Shown here: piece by piece, positions 1-34,040 of the stretch
How positions within the stretch are numbered: position 1 is the stretch's first letter
How the letters are laid out: each line of letters begins with the position of its first letter
NCBI GenBank assembly: GCA_037389465.1
Contig: JAZARR010000201.1
Span: 1,798,001 to 1,862,000 of the forward strand
Direction: 5' to 3'
Source: Baylisascaris procyonis
Lineage: Eukaryota > Nematoda > Chromadorea > Rhabditida > Ascarididae
DNA: 64,000 nucleotides
Position numbers and translations under genes: made by a program
The notes under the pieces: generated by a model
Databases searched by the model: none
What the model saw: only the letters and a program-made list of their open reading frames with translations
Told to the model about the DNA's origin: nothing

Positions 1-839
1 TTATGCTTCTTATTTATAGATTTGAGTATTTTTTAAAAATATATCATTAGTATTTTTTATTTTATATTCACATTTAAATATATTTGAGTATTTTAAGTAT
101 ATTCACATTTAAATCATCAGCATGAATGCTTTTTTTTTCTGATGGTTAATAATAAAAATATTTTTGCTAATTAGTTTATTTATTCGTCTAGTTTCTCTTA
201 GTTGATAGAATTTTCAGCTCGTTTTTCTATATATACGCCAAAATTGGTAATTAAAAAATGATTGAAATGAATTTTTTAACTTTTAAGTTAGTATAGAAAT
301 CGTTCTTTTTTTCGGAGTTGCTCTTCTACTTAAAATGAGATTTTACAGTGGTCTTTGATCTCCTCATATCATTTCGATAGGCAATTGTTGATATATTTTT
401 GTTTGATGAAATTGATTTGTTCATTCATATTCTTGCAATTTGCATACAATTTGCAATTTGCAATTAGCATAGACTTTTGCGTTAATTTTTTTTTTTTTTT
501 TTGCGATTTCCTTCGTAATATCGGAAAGCGATCCAATAGATATGCTGAGATGGAGCTATGATCTCTTTGCAGCTGTTTTATTTACTTAACAAAAACAACA
601 GCTTAACTTATTGGAATACTGTAGAGGTATACGGTAATGAAGTGATTTATCGTTATCCGCCGATATGAATTTTAGTGAAATATGGGAGTGTGGTTTCGAA
701 ATATTTGATGAATGTATAGTGCACATTGGTAACAATAGCTAATCCTTGTTGATCATCACTCGCCGCAATGCATGTATGTATTCATTTGCACACAAATAAG
801 CCAGTATTACAAACGGATCGGCATACACGGTTTCCATAT

Positions 840-853
840 GCCAGCCGGCTGGC
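840..853. repeat. 14-bp GC-rich perfect palindrome
   Basis: GCCAGCCGGCTGGC is a perfect inverted repeat without spacer, sitting in AT-rich DNA. It could be a binding site for a dimeric factor; nothing else in the neighbourhood identifies one. Confidence 0.5.
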
Positions 854-1417
854 GAATCATTGCAGACAATCGGCTGTCATCGTCCTTCTGTAAACTTTAC
901 CAAAAATGCAAACGCATACACTCTTTCTCCTTCTCTCTTTCTCTCTTTCTAGCTTTTTTCTTTCTTCCTAGTAGTTGTATGGTTTCTCTACTTTTCAGAA
1001 AAGAAGATCTTTCTATCCATATATCTCTCTCTGAATTTCGCTATTTCTGTGCCAAAAACTTAGTTATATTTCTGGTTTTTTTAAAATCTTGTTCATTGTA
1101 TTTTCTCTATCTAGATGAGAGAATATAGAGGGAATAGTGTTCACGAAAATGATGTCTGTGTGTATTGCCAAAAGCAGGCAGTATACCAATTATACATAAT
1201 TGCGCACACTGAAAGCGATTTCCGCCGGCGCAGAAAATATATACAATGGCACTCTTCTAGCGAGGGGTAAACACGAAGAATGGGTGACTCTCTCTTTCTC
1301 TCTCTACCTATGTCTCTATTCGACGATCTTTTCTCTTGCTTTGACGAAGAAAATCCTATATGAATGCTTGGAGGAATTGGTAAGGAAAGGTTCATTCCTT
1401 GGAGGTTTTTTTCCCGA

Positions 1418-1430
1418 GGGGGGGGGGGGG
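1418..1430 (+). repeat. Poly-G tract (13 G)
   Basis: A run of 13 G on the + strand, followed by AAAGGATTGGGGG. Mono-G runs of this length are quadruplex-prone and replication-unstable. Similar runs occur at 11215-11225, 16630-16644 and 21973-21985. Confidence 0.9.
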
Positions 1431-4400
1431 AAAGGATTGGGGGTTTCGTTTATTCCATAAAAAGAGTGCTAGATCTTAGTCGATCGTGACCTATAATTAC
1501 TGCCTGAAATTTATTTTGCTTTACGATGATTCGCTTTGTCGAGCTAGAATAGGTGGGAATTTGAAAAGCCGCTTAACAAATTGTTGTATAAAGAGGTCAT
1601 GATTGAAATACCGATCGGCACTTTTCCCGATTTTTCTTTTATTGTCGATAATTTTGTTGATGATCGCATGGAAATCAAATCCAAAAAAGATTCTTAACGA
1701 TTTTTTCCTCGTATATTGATTTCTGGATGATGGGTAATGAAATATTGGAAATTTTAAATGATATGTTGAATACGTAAATTGATGGGAATTGGCAGTTGCT
1801 ATTGGCTGATTCCTTCGATGCACTCATTCGTTTCGTTCCGATTTAGTTGCATTTCAATTATTTTATATTAAATTATTGTAATGATTTTTAGTGAGCGGCT
1901 TCGATTACTTTTATTAGAATTTTTATCGATTTTTTTTTTTCATTTTGGATGAAATTTATGAAAATTTTCACATTTTTGGATTATTGGGGTATATTTACTT
2001 CACTCACCGATTAGATGGATTTTTTGTTTAGAGGTAAGAAAACTCTCTTTTTAGTCAAATATATTTTGAATGAAAGAACTCTTCGATATTCAAAAACCCT
2101 CATTTAATAATTGTTTATTTACTCTATTATTCATTTAATAAGGTTCTTGAAAAGAGTCAGCTAAATTCGCGAACAACATGGATTGGCCAAAACGTCAAAA
2201 AAAAAAAAATTATTCGCGCTGATAAAACATTTGATAAAGTTTTGATATTTCGTTAAATTATCACGAAAAAAAAAATTGAATTTGAAGTTTGAAATAATTG
2301 CAGCTTATTTGCGAGAGAAATTCAATGCTGTAGAGTCTATCTTATGCACTCTATGAAAAGATAATTAATAACTAGAAGAAAAATTACACAAAAGATTTCC
2401 GTTCCTTTGAATTTTTTATTATTCAGCTCAGCACTTATCTATTGCGGAATTTAGTCTTGCATGAGGATAGACTGAATGGTACTTCCTCGTTCATTTCATA
2501 CACTCTTTGAAAAATGTATGAATTTGCTATTGCTTTAAATGCAGTAACCTTGTCGATTTGGAGAGCACTTCACTATGTTCTCATGCTTGTGTATTGTCGG
2601 TATTCACCCGACTCATTAAGTGCCCATCGAATTCGATCATTGCGATTCGATTGCTCTTTAGTGCTCATCTTTCGTATTTATACAGCTGGAATTGATGAAT
2701 TATCACTAAAACCCTCCTAAAAAGCAGGCGGGGAAGTGGTGAAAGGAGAATTGATGGAATTTAAAAATGATCTGAGGTCACCGATTTAGTTTGAGTGCTT
2801 TGCAGCTAGAAGGTATACTATAATACTTATGAAATAGTATTTCACTCATTTTTTGGTGCATAAATATTTATATCTTATTTTGATTTAAAATGACTATTTC
2901 TTTCTAAATATTAATATTTATCGATAAATAAAGAGTCTTATCATCGGCTGCCTTTTTATTATCTTTGAATAAGCAACGTCTTATACTTATTAATTTCATT
3001 CTCATAGGCTAATGCAATGTTCTATAGTACAGCCATAAGATTCTTGGACGTTCATAAATTTTTATGTGCTCCTTCATCGTTCGTTTAAAGCTCGTTACTT
3101 CTGTGATTGATGTTGAAGTTTTCATTACCATAACCTTGCATGGTAGAGAAATTTCACGTCATGATACCCGATACTATCGTTGTAGCACAGTATACCCACT
3201 ACAGTATTTCATAGTTTGTGTTGGCAGTGTTCTATTGCTGATTACGGCCGTAACAATCTGATCGCTGGCATGCATATTAGGTTTATCGAAATGGCTGAAT
3301 ATGAGGGATGGAGGTAGAGGAGAAGGTTGAAATCGATGAGGCGAATGAGAAGGGGAGGGGGGATTTTGATTACGTTAAGACTAGTTGCATAGAGTCGTCT
3401 CTGGTTTCGCTAATCAAAATGCAATCCAGTTTTCTGAGATTTATTTATTTTCCGTTATTATTTTTTCTTTATTATTTCGTTATTTTTCTTTTATAGTTGA
3501 ATAATAGATTTCTATAAATAATTTCTCGATTTTTTATGTTTTACTTCGTTTCGAAACAAAAATGAAAATTTAATTTTAATCACTCCATTTTTTATCATTT
3601 CATTTTGTCGAACTTTTTTTTCTATTTATTCTTTTTTATTATTGTCATATATTGCACCGTGTTGGGGTACCGAAGATATTATATAGTACTCTTGGAACAG
3701 TTACTTTCGCTCATTCAACTAAATAGTTATTACAACTTATGTATATGTTATTAGTTATTAGAACTTGAAATCTGAGGATAAGAGAGTATTTCCGTCGCAA
3801 TGTAGTGAACTAGTAAAAATTGCTGTAATCAATCATCAATCAAAAATTACGGAAATTGCAAAATTCTTGAAGTACCACCGATTAGATCGACCGGTTTCAT
3901 AAATTGCACATAAATAATGGAGCATCTAGAATAATGCATTTATATTTAAATCAGAATAACCGGTCGTTTAAATACTTGAAGAGGATTTCATTCCGGTTCT
4001 ACAGGATTGATTGTAAAATACATGCAATTTTTTTTCAGCACTTAGGCATTTTCAACAACAAAGTCTTTCCAACTATTTCCTTAATAAATAAATAAATTTG
4101 GTATGAAAATTGCTATAGGGCATCACTTTAAAGTGCTCAATGAATCGGCCAAATTCCATAACTTTAGATCCACACAGACATACACAGACAGACATACACA
4201 CGCATGATACGTGGAGCCATCGTAGTGCTTTTTTCGAATGTAATTTGATAAAAACTGATAAGAATAGCCGTAGGCGTTTTTCATTACGATTTCTTGAAAC
4301 GTTCAATGAGCAAATATATTCGTTTGTTTTCGTCCTCAGCGTGAATCTAATTAGAACGGCGATTTTGATTTCGTGCATGAATGAGCTTAAAAGCATCTAA

Positions 4401-5006
4401 TAGCAACCGAAGATCATCGTACATAGCGAAGCATTCGCGAAGCAATGAAACCTAAATTGAAACCACATACGAAGCATTAAGTTGTAAAGGTTATATTTCA
4501 CCTTTACGGTTGATTCGCCTATCTGTTTTAGTAAGAACGATAAACATTAGTGACACTTAATTCACAGGTATAATTTTTGCGAAAAGGAAGGTAATATTAC
4601 GTTTCGCATCTATACCTTCTCAAATTTTTTGTCCCACATGCTTAAGTCCAGCTCGAAAAAATTTTAGTCATTTTTAAGCTGCTCACAATTTAGATTCGCA
4701 TTAGTATTTTTTTAAATTTCTTGCTGTTGTGCCAGTTCATATGTTATTTTACTACAAAACGTCTAATCTTTATTGCGATCTGTAATATTCTCTAATGTTT
4801 TCTCGTAATTCGCTATTACTTCGTATTCCATTTTTCCTGTATAGAATCTAAGCCAGTCATAACTTTCTTGTTTTTTTTGTTTTTTTTTTTGAGAATATGT
4901 GGTTTATGTCTTCTATAGAGGTGTAATAGCTGAAATTCATGAGATGCGTTTAGGAATGCAACTATATATCGCTTATTTGAACACAAAGTAATAAGAAATT
5001 CTACTT

Positions 5007-5029
5007 GGGGAGAGGGGGAGGGCATGGGG
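5007..5029 (+). other. G-quadruplex motif
   Basis: Four or more G-runs (GGGG, GGGGG, GGG, GGGG) are separated by loops of 3, 1 and 3 nt, matching the standard G3+N1-7 pattern on the + strand. Folding is inferred. Confidence 0.6.
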
Positions 5030-5936
5030 ATAAACACCATGATACTGTTTTATTGATCGTTCTAGGATGACTATACAATTTGTTCACAAGAGCGCTTCAA
5101 TTTTTATGCTTCCAAGTTTGTAGTATATAATACGCATCTTTGAGTTTTTGCTCATTCGTTTTTTTTTTTTCACTTGTCGGGGAAAAAAATGACAACTTTT
5201 AAACGATGAATTTCTCAATTTTTTTAAATAGAATTTGCAGCTAATATAGGATTTTAATGTTTTATAGTTTAATATAGATGTGTAACATTTGCTTTAAAAA
5301 ATCAAGGCACAAGCATATGTAAACGTTTGATGTTCATCTCTCAAAAAACTCTTATTGGAATGATTTTGTTAACGGATTTTTTCCTTAATATTGAGCTAAT
5401 ATGATGTGAGATTTATTCAAGCTTTTTCAACCGAATGTTTTAAAAAAACTATTATTTATTCAAGATTTAAAAGTTTCAGGTTAATTTTTAGTCAGAATCT
5501 ATAAGATTATCAATTGATCAGACTTTGTGAAATTTGATATGATAACTTTATCTGGTGATATTACTCAAATAGATGAAAATAAACAAACGAAACTAATTTT
5601 TATGAGAAAATATTTGAAAAATATGAATGAAAACGTTTAGAAAATAAGGCGAAAAAATTTCGTTTTTTTTTACTCATTCGTTATTCAAAAAGTACAAACA
5701 GTTATCGAGAAAAAAAAAAGCAATTTGATATCAAGTTTAGAGCGCAAAAGCAGTCAACTAATCGAAACAGTGCATTTAAAGAATTGCCGGAGGGATTGCA
5801 ATGCAACGTTACGCATCGACGACTGCCCACTATAAAGTTTTATGTTTCCTTTTCATTCTTAGTGAATGGCCTTAATGCGGTTGGTTGGATGATTGATTGA
5901 CTGATTTGTCGGTCGGGTAGTTGTTTAATTGGTTTG

Positions 5937-5962
5937 TTGGTTGGTTGGTTGGTTGGTTGGTT
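5937..5962 (+). repeat. TTGG tetranucleotide repeat
   Basis: Six consecutive TTGG units plus TT. They sit within a longer degenerate GGTT/GGTC-rich stretch, roughly 5878-5992, that includes repeated TCGGTCGG words. Confidence 0.9.
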
Positions 5963-6338
5963 AATCGGTTTGTCGGTCGGTTAGTTGGTTACATAAAATA
6001 AGTGCCACCATTTCTTTCTCCATTTTTTTTCGAATCATTAAACTTGCATCGTGTTTATTCAAGCAATAAATGCATCGATTTATGTATGCCTTGCTAGCTT
6101 GGTTACATTGGTTTTTTTTTGTTCACTTTTTGACTCTTTATGCATAAATAAGATCAGCCATTCAGTGATATGTTGAGAATTTTTTTCTTTCATTGACATA
6201 TATGTTTGCCAATGAAGACTCGGAGAATCTTTTTCATTCTCTCTTTTTCCAGTATAATTCCTATTCCCCTCCCCCCCCAAAAAAATTTTTTTTTAATGAG
6301 ACCTATAATCGCGAGGAATTTAGTGCTTATAGATAGGA

Positions 6339-6370
6339 GGGAGGGGGGTGAAAAAGGGGGCAGCGAGGGG
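6339..6370 (+). other. G-quadruplex motif
   Basis: G-runs GGG, GGGGGG, GGGGG and GGGG with loops of 1, 7 and 6 nt on the + strand, within the G3+N1-7 rule. A C-rich run just upstream (6271-6278) is the mirror type. Confidence 0.55.
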
Positions 6371-6458
6371 ATTGCTAACAGTTCTCTCAATTCCGCGCAC
6401 AGATGTCTGAAATTGTATTGAATTCATTTATTATGACGTTTTCTGCCCGAAAACTTTT

Positions 6459-6514
6459 ATGAGTATTTGTCTGTCCATGCTTGTCTATGAGTATTTGTCT
6501 GTCCATGTTTGCTC
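6459..6514 (+). repeat. 28-bp direct tandem duplication
   Basis: Two adjacent copies (6459-6486 and 6487-6514) begin with ATGAGTATTTGTCTGTCCAT and differ only towards their 3' ends. A third, degenerate echo (CTTGTCTATCCGTGG) follows. This looks like a small local duplication. Confidence 0.85.
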
Positions 6515-9067
6515 CTGTGCACTTGTCTATCCGTGGAAGTCGGTAGTTATAACTCGTAAATTATGAAACAAAGCCGGCTGATTTAGCGGTTACATTAAGG
6601 AAACTATCTTTACCACATTTTCGATCTTCGATCATTAACTTGGATAAAAATTAGAGGGTTTGAAATTTGCGAAAAAAAATTTTACATTTTACATTTCACA
6701 CCTGTGTCTTTTATAAGTGACACTTGCGGTGCATTTACACGGGTACTACATTCAAAATATATTTACAACGGTATTTTATAATTTAAAAAATTTACATCAA
6801 TACCTGTTTGTGATTAAACATATTACATTTTATACCGACCAAATCGCCTAGAAAAGGTCCAGAATTAATTTCGCATAGGTAATTTTACTTTCCATTAGAT
6901 AATTTTTATCAATGATCTAGTGGAATCGTAGTTTGATGGGAAATCAACTTCCCATCATATATACACATCATAGTCGCATAATAAATATTTTAATGTTAGC
7001 GATGCATGTAGGTTTGTTTCCATGGAAACACTTGTAACATTATTATTTAATGCTTCATTCTCTGGTAATTGCTTGTGAAAATTTTCTCTTTTTTTTTGCA
7101 TCTTTTATATTTATATCAAATAATTTAAAATATAGATGTTCTTTTTTTTCGAATTTTTATATCTGTCTTATAATGCAACGTAGGTATTCTTATAAAATAG
7201 TAGTGATGAAGCTTTTTGTTAACTTGTTAGAGCCAAATAATAGAGGTAGCAGATGCTAATAGTGTTCCATGCCATTAAATCGCTTTTGCTGTATATGAGA
7301 CATCGAAGTTCGAGTTGGCTATATTTCCCACACTTTGCTCTTATTATCTAATTATTTTTTTAATTAGATTTGGGCTTTTTATTTATAAAATATCACTACT
7401 AATACTTTTTTTTTTCATTTATTTTCACTATGGGAAAACTTGGATTCCATAATTTTGCATTCGTATATAGGAGGGGGGAACTTAAAAAAATTGAAAATAT
7501 CCCCGTCATGATTTGGTAATATTTATAAGGGTTTGCGGATATTAATATAATTAAATAGATAAATGATCATGAAATATTTTAGGTAATCGAGTAGTTAATT
7601 GTAGTGAGGTAGGGTGAATTCTTTGAACTAATGCGAATAACATCTTATCTTATTCAAAAATTTAATGATAAAATGTTGAATATTTTAATTTTCAGTAAAT
7701 AGTCCTTCGATGAGTCAATATAGAATAATTCATAAAATTAAAAAATTTATTCGAATTTCTCTTATAATATTCATCAGTATAATAATTACGAAAGTTTTTC
7801 ACCGATTTCACATTGGATAATTGTTTACTCGTCAAAAATTTTCTCCTCAACGTCTTTTTTCCTTTAAATATTCCCTATCGGTGTTGTTGAATGATTTACT
7901 TAAGAAATTTTACTTGAGCGGATATAAAAATATTTTTTGATATTTATTATTTTCTAAAACTCGTCAGACTCATGAGTATTTGACTTTACTGTTTAAGGCT
8001 TATAAGATAACTTTTCTAATATGAAAAAATATTTCTTTTATTTTAGAAACCTGGAAAAAAGATGCTTTTTAATTACCTGAAAAGATACCTGTAATAAGTA
8101 CCTGAAAAAGGTATCTTTATAAAAAAAGATACTTAAAAAACATATATTTTAAGCGCGATAGTAAAATTTCTTCGACGCTTCAAATGTAATGATAGGGATA
8201 TGTATGATGGTTGACAGCGTTCCCCATTTACTCTCTAATTTAGCCTATTTCAATGATTGTAACTAGCCTCATAAGAGTAAACAGGCTAATTACGAATGCC
8301 TTACATATATTCGCTTATGAAAGTTGATTTTTGACCAGTAACGTTTTATGTAATTCACATAAAATTTAGGCAATACGTTTTCCACATGCAGATTTTCTTC
8401 CACTCTATATATTAAATAGAATTTTTATCAATATTAAATTTATAACATAGATTTTAAAAAATATTTAGAAATTGATATTAGTTTATCCTGAAATCTTTAA
8501 CGGTATTTTTTATTTGGTGCGATTTGTAAAACGGTTGATTCCATCTGAAATTTTTGGTTTCGTTGAATTTCCCACCGACAAATGTAATTAAGGATTTTGC
8601 TAGGATATTTAGAAGAATGGAATAGAGTAAAGAAGTACGTTTGAAGTGATATTTTTTTACCTTTTTTTCTGCCCAAAATGTTTCCTAGAACATTTTTGCC
8701 CAAAACGAATTGTAAAAATATGAGAGTAGATAAGTGAATTTTTTTTTGTTCAGATCAAATTATGTTTCGTTGTTTCTCGATATTTTATATTCATTAGTAA
8801 TCGTATTATGTCTACTCGTCTAAATTGAACAATAGAGATAATAAATTAAAAATTGCTTTTATCGTTGAAAGCATATTCGATTTAAAAAAAAAATTGTATG
8901 GAACATTTTGCATCGAACCAAAGCATAACATTGACTAGATTGTGTGCTATGAATACTTTTCATGCTTGCATTTCTTTGAAAAAGATTTTTGTACCTATTT
9001 ACTTTCTTTCAGCGGTCTTTTGCAATCGTCGTTCACGAAAATATCCAATATTTATCCGCTGAGGTGG

Positions 9068-9070
<3 letters not shown>

Positions 9071-9164
<94 letters not shown>
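9071..9164. repeat. (AT)47 microsatellite
   Basis: An uninterrupted AT dinucleotide run of 94 bp. It creates spurious open frames rich in Ile-Tyr. The length is likely polymorphic. Confidence 0.97.
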
Positions 9165-9166
<2 letters not shown>

Positions 9167-9485
9167 TCGATAATGAAGTGATGATTTCTACTTATCTGTC
9201 GAAGAGATATTTGATGATTGTATAGCAGTTACCACTCATTTTAGTAGCTATTATAGCTCCTCTATATTTTAATGTTAGCCTTTACATCGATTTAACCCCT
9301 TCATTAAAAAAAAAATTGTGAATCATCACGGGAACATCGTTTCAGCAGCTCTCACTTCCATCATTCATCACATATATGCAATGAGCTAGCTGCAAGCCTC
9401 GTTTTTTTTCGATCGGAAAGCTGTTCGTTGAGCTCAACTACAATTCCTCTCTTTTAGGGGGCCCTGTCCGCCGATCGGGTAGTAG

Positions 9486-9500
9486 TGAGGCTCAGCCTCA
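9486..9500. repeat. Perfect 7+1+7 inverted repeat
   Basis: TGAGGCT-C-AGCCTCA forms a perfect dyad in the GC-richer leader region about 0.6 kb upstream of the predicted ELAV start codon. It is a candidate dimeric factor site. Confidence 0.5.
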
Positions 9501-9570
9501 TAGCCCAAGCCAACGTTCTCATCCAAGCCACGCCCATCACATCTGTCTATGGCCGCGTATGTTGTTGTGC

Positions 9571-9631
9571 GTGTGTGTGTGTATGTATGTATGTATGTAT
9601 GTATGTATGTGTGTGTGTGTGTGTGTGTGTG
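9571..9631 (+). repeat. GT/GTAT compound microsatellite
   Basis: A GT run, then GTAT tetranucleotides, then a GT run. Open frames over it on both strands (Val-Cys-Met or Thr-His-Tyr repeats) are artefacts of the repeat. Confidence 0.95.
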
Positions 9632-9876
9632 CAACGAATTGTCGCCCCTCGTATGTGTCTCTGTGTGTGTGTATTTGCGTGCTGCTTGTGACACGGCGTT
9701 GCTACGAGCATATTGCATCAACCATCCACGTTAGGCATACATAATTAAATGTTTGACGTAAATCCACACCTTATAAATCCTCTCAATTACCTATCCATAC
9801 AGGTACGCTTCTGTTATCACTGACTCATGTCACCGTATCTGTCCAGTCCTTTTTTTGTCTGAAGTTTATATGGGGT

Positions 9877-9950
9877 ACGTGCTTGGAAGACGTGAGACGT
9901 GTGTGAGCACGTCAATGATATCATAGAGATTATTTGACGTGATCACACGT
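9877..9950. promoter_or_regulatory. Cluster of six ACGT cores
   Basis: ACGT occurs at 9877, 9890, 9897, 9909, 9937 and 9947, and again at 10088 inside TGACGTGA. GTGATCAC at 9939-9946 is a perfect palindrome. ACGT is the core of CRE/bZIP-type and some bHLH sites. The density is striking for AT-rich DNA, but which factor binds, if any, is inference. Confidence 0.35.
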
Positions 9951-10123
9951 TTTATTGATATAAATCTATTAATCGTTGCCCCTATCTATTTATCTATATA
10001 TATATATATATGGTTTGACGGCATAATCGACATGACTGAAACATGTATCACAATATCAGTCAACGCGACCGCTTATCATTTCGCGTGACGTGAGATTACG
10101 ATAAGAAAGCCGTGAATTAGACG

Positions 10124-32872
<22,749 letters not shown>

Positions 32873-34040
32873 ACGTTCTTCAATCACACGAGAGCAGCTC
32901 GATGTTTATTTTCGTTTTTTTTTTTTTTTAATTTTTGTTGTCTGATACTAAGAAGCCAAAGTTCTAGTCAGCGTAAACAGTTTTGCGTCTGCAAATTGGA
33001 ACCTCGTCGGCCTGAATTTTTGTTTTTCTGATATAACTGTTTTGTTTTCTTATTATCCATATGCAGATGCAATCCGATTTCGGCAATTCGGTATAAATTC
33101 ATTGCAATTAATTTATTGAATTTATAGAATTTATGGGGAAAGTATTCCATCTTTTCAATAATTCCCATACAAGAGACATATATTGATGATTGATAGTGAG
33201 TGTTGTGCAGTTGTGCAAAATGCAAATTGATTGCAATATTGCCAAATGCAATTTCAGTGAAAGAAATGTTATTAAGTCTTTTACTAAAAGAAGTTTTTCC
33301 TTTCTGTCAGATGTGGAATTTCTTAAATTCAATGAATCCTTTGCAACGAACTTTCCAATTGCCGTAATTTCGATTTTTCTTTCTTTTTATCTGTAATGTA
33401 TGAAGAGTGTATTCATTTTTATTGTCATCCATCTTCACAAATCTTTATTTTAGTCATTTCTCTAATATCATCTAGTTTCATCTAATCACTTTCAACAATG
33501 TTTTCATTAATTATCTTTCATCCTCCAAAAAAATTCCTTCAAAAATTGTTTAGTGAATGAGACAAAAACTAAGACAATAATAATGAAATAATCGAAATTC
33601 AAAGAAATTGAATAGTTGTTATCTAACTTTCAGTATTTTTAAGAAAATGACTTCACAACTCCAATGTATTTCATTTTTTCAACTCTGTTATGGGACTATA
33701 TGGAAGAAAAAAAAATACTGTTTAAGATAACCGAGAAATTTTTTTTTCTGGCCATTGATTCTTCAACATTTAATTTCCTTATTCGATCTTCCATTGATAT
33801 CTTTTGTTTTCCACTTCATTGATATGTTTCGCTAAAAGCGCATATAATCGATCATTATGAGTGCCAAATTATTAAACATTTCAATGTAGGAAAATATTCC
33901 CACTTTAGGGAGATATAAAATTAAGCTATAGAACATATTTGGAACAAGTATCAAGAGCATCTAGAAGAAAAGAATAGGTTTTATGAAGGAAATCTTGAGA
34001 TTTGATCGTTTTGAAAATAAATTTCACTATCCAATGCATA
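32873..34040 (+). other. Probable ELAV 3' UTR
   Basis: The sequence after the stop is U-rich, with TTTATTTTCG and a run of 15 T at about 32914-32929. The first AATAAA downstream lies at 34016-34021, so the 3' UTR could be about 1.1 kb. An ATTAAA near 33871 is an alternative signal. The extent is inferred from these signals only. Confidence 0.35.

Larger units (their letters stand above)
1..9420. other. AT-rich 5' flank, no supportable gene
   Basis: This stretch reads as AT-rich non-coding DNA with many poly-T and poly-A runs. Open frames on both strands are short, lack family motifs and are mostly low-complexity. I see no exon with a convincing acceptor, donor and conserved domain. Unannotated 5' UTR exons of the downstream ELAV gene could lie here, because non-coding exons cannot be recognised by reading. 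Discrete items inside it (palindrome, poly-G and G4-type tracts, TTGG repeat, 28-bp duplication, AT microsatellite) are listed separately. Confidence 0.6.
9421..10123 (+). promoter_or_regulatory. Probable 5' regulatory/leader region of the ELAV gene
   Basis: This 0.7-kb stretch is less AT-rich than its surroundings and ends at the likely start codon. It contains a GC-rich inverted repeat (9486-9500), a GT/GTAT microsatellite (9571-9631) and a cluster of ACGT cores (9877-9950). A possible trans- or cis-splice acceptor, ATTAG, ends at 10120, three bases before the ATG. Another candidate, CATACAG, lies near 9801. Promoter status is inferred from position; no TATA box or initiator can be assigned with confidence. 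Confidence 0.35.

Noticed and set aside
8942..9225. Open frames with long Ile-Tyr repeats
   Set aside because: Artefact of the (AT)47 microsatellite.
9434..9744. Thr-His-rich and Cys-Val-Met-rich open frames around 9.5 kb
   Set aside because: Artefact of the GT/GTAT microsatellite. The flanking non-repeat residues show no family signature.
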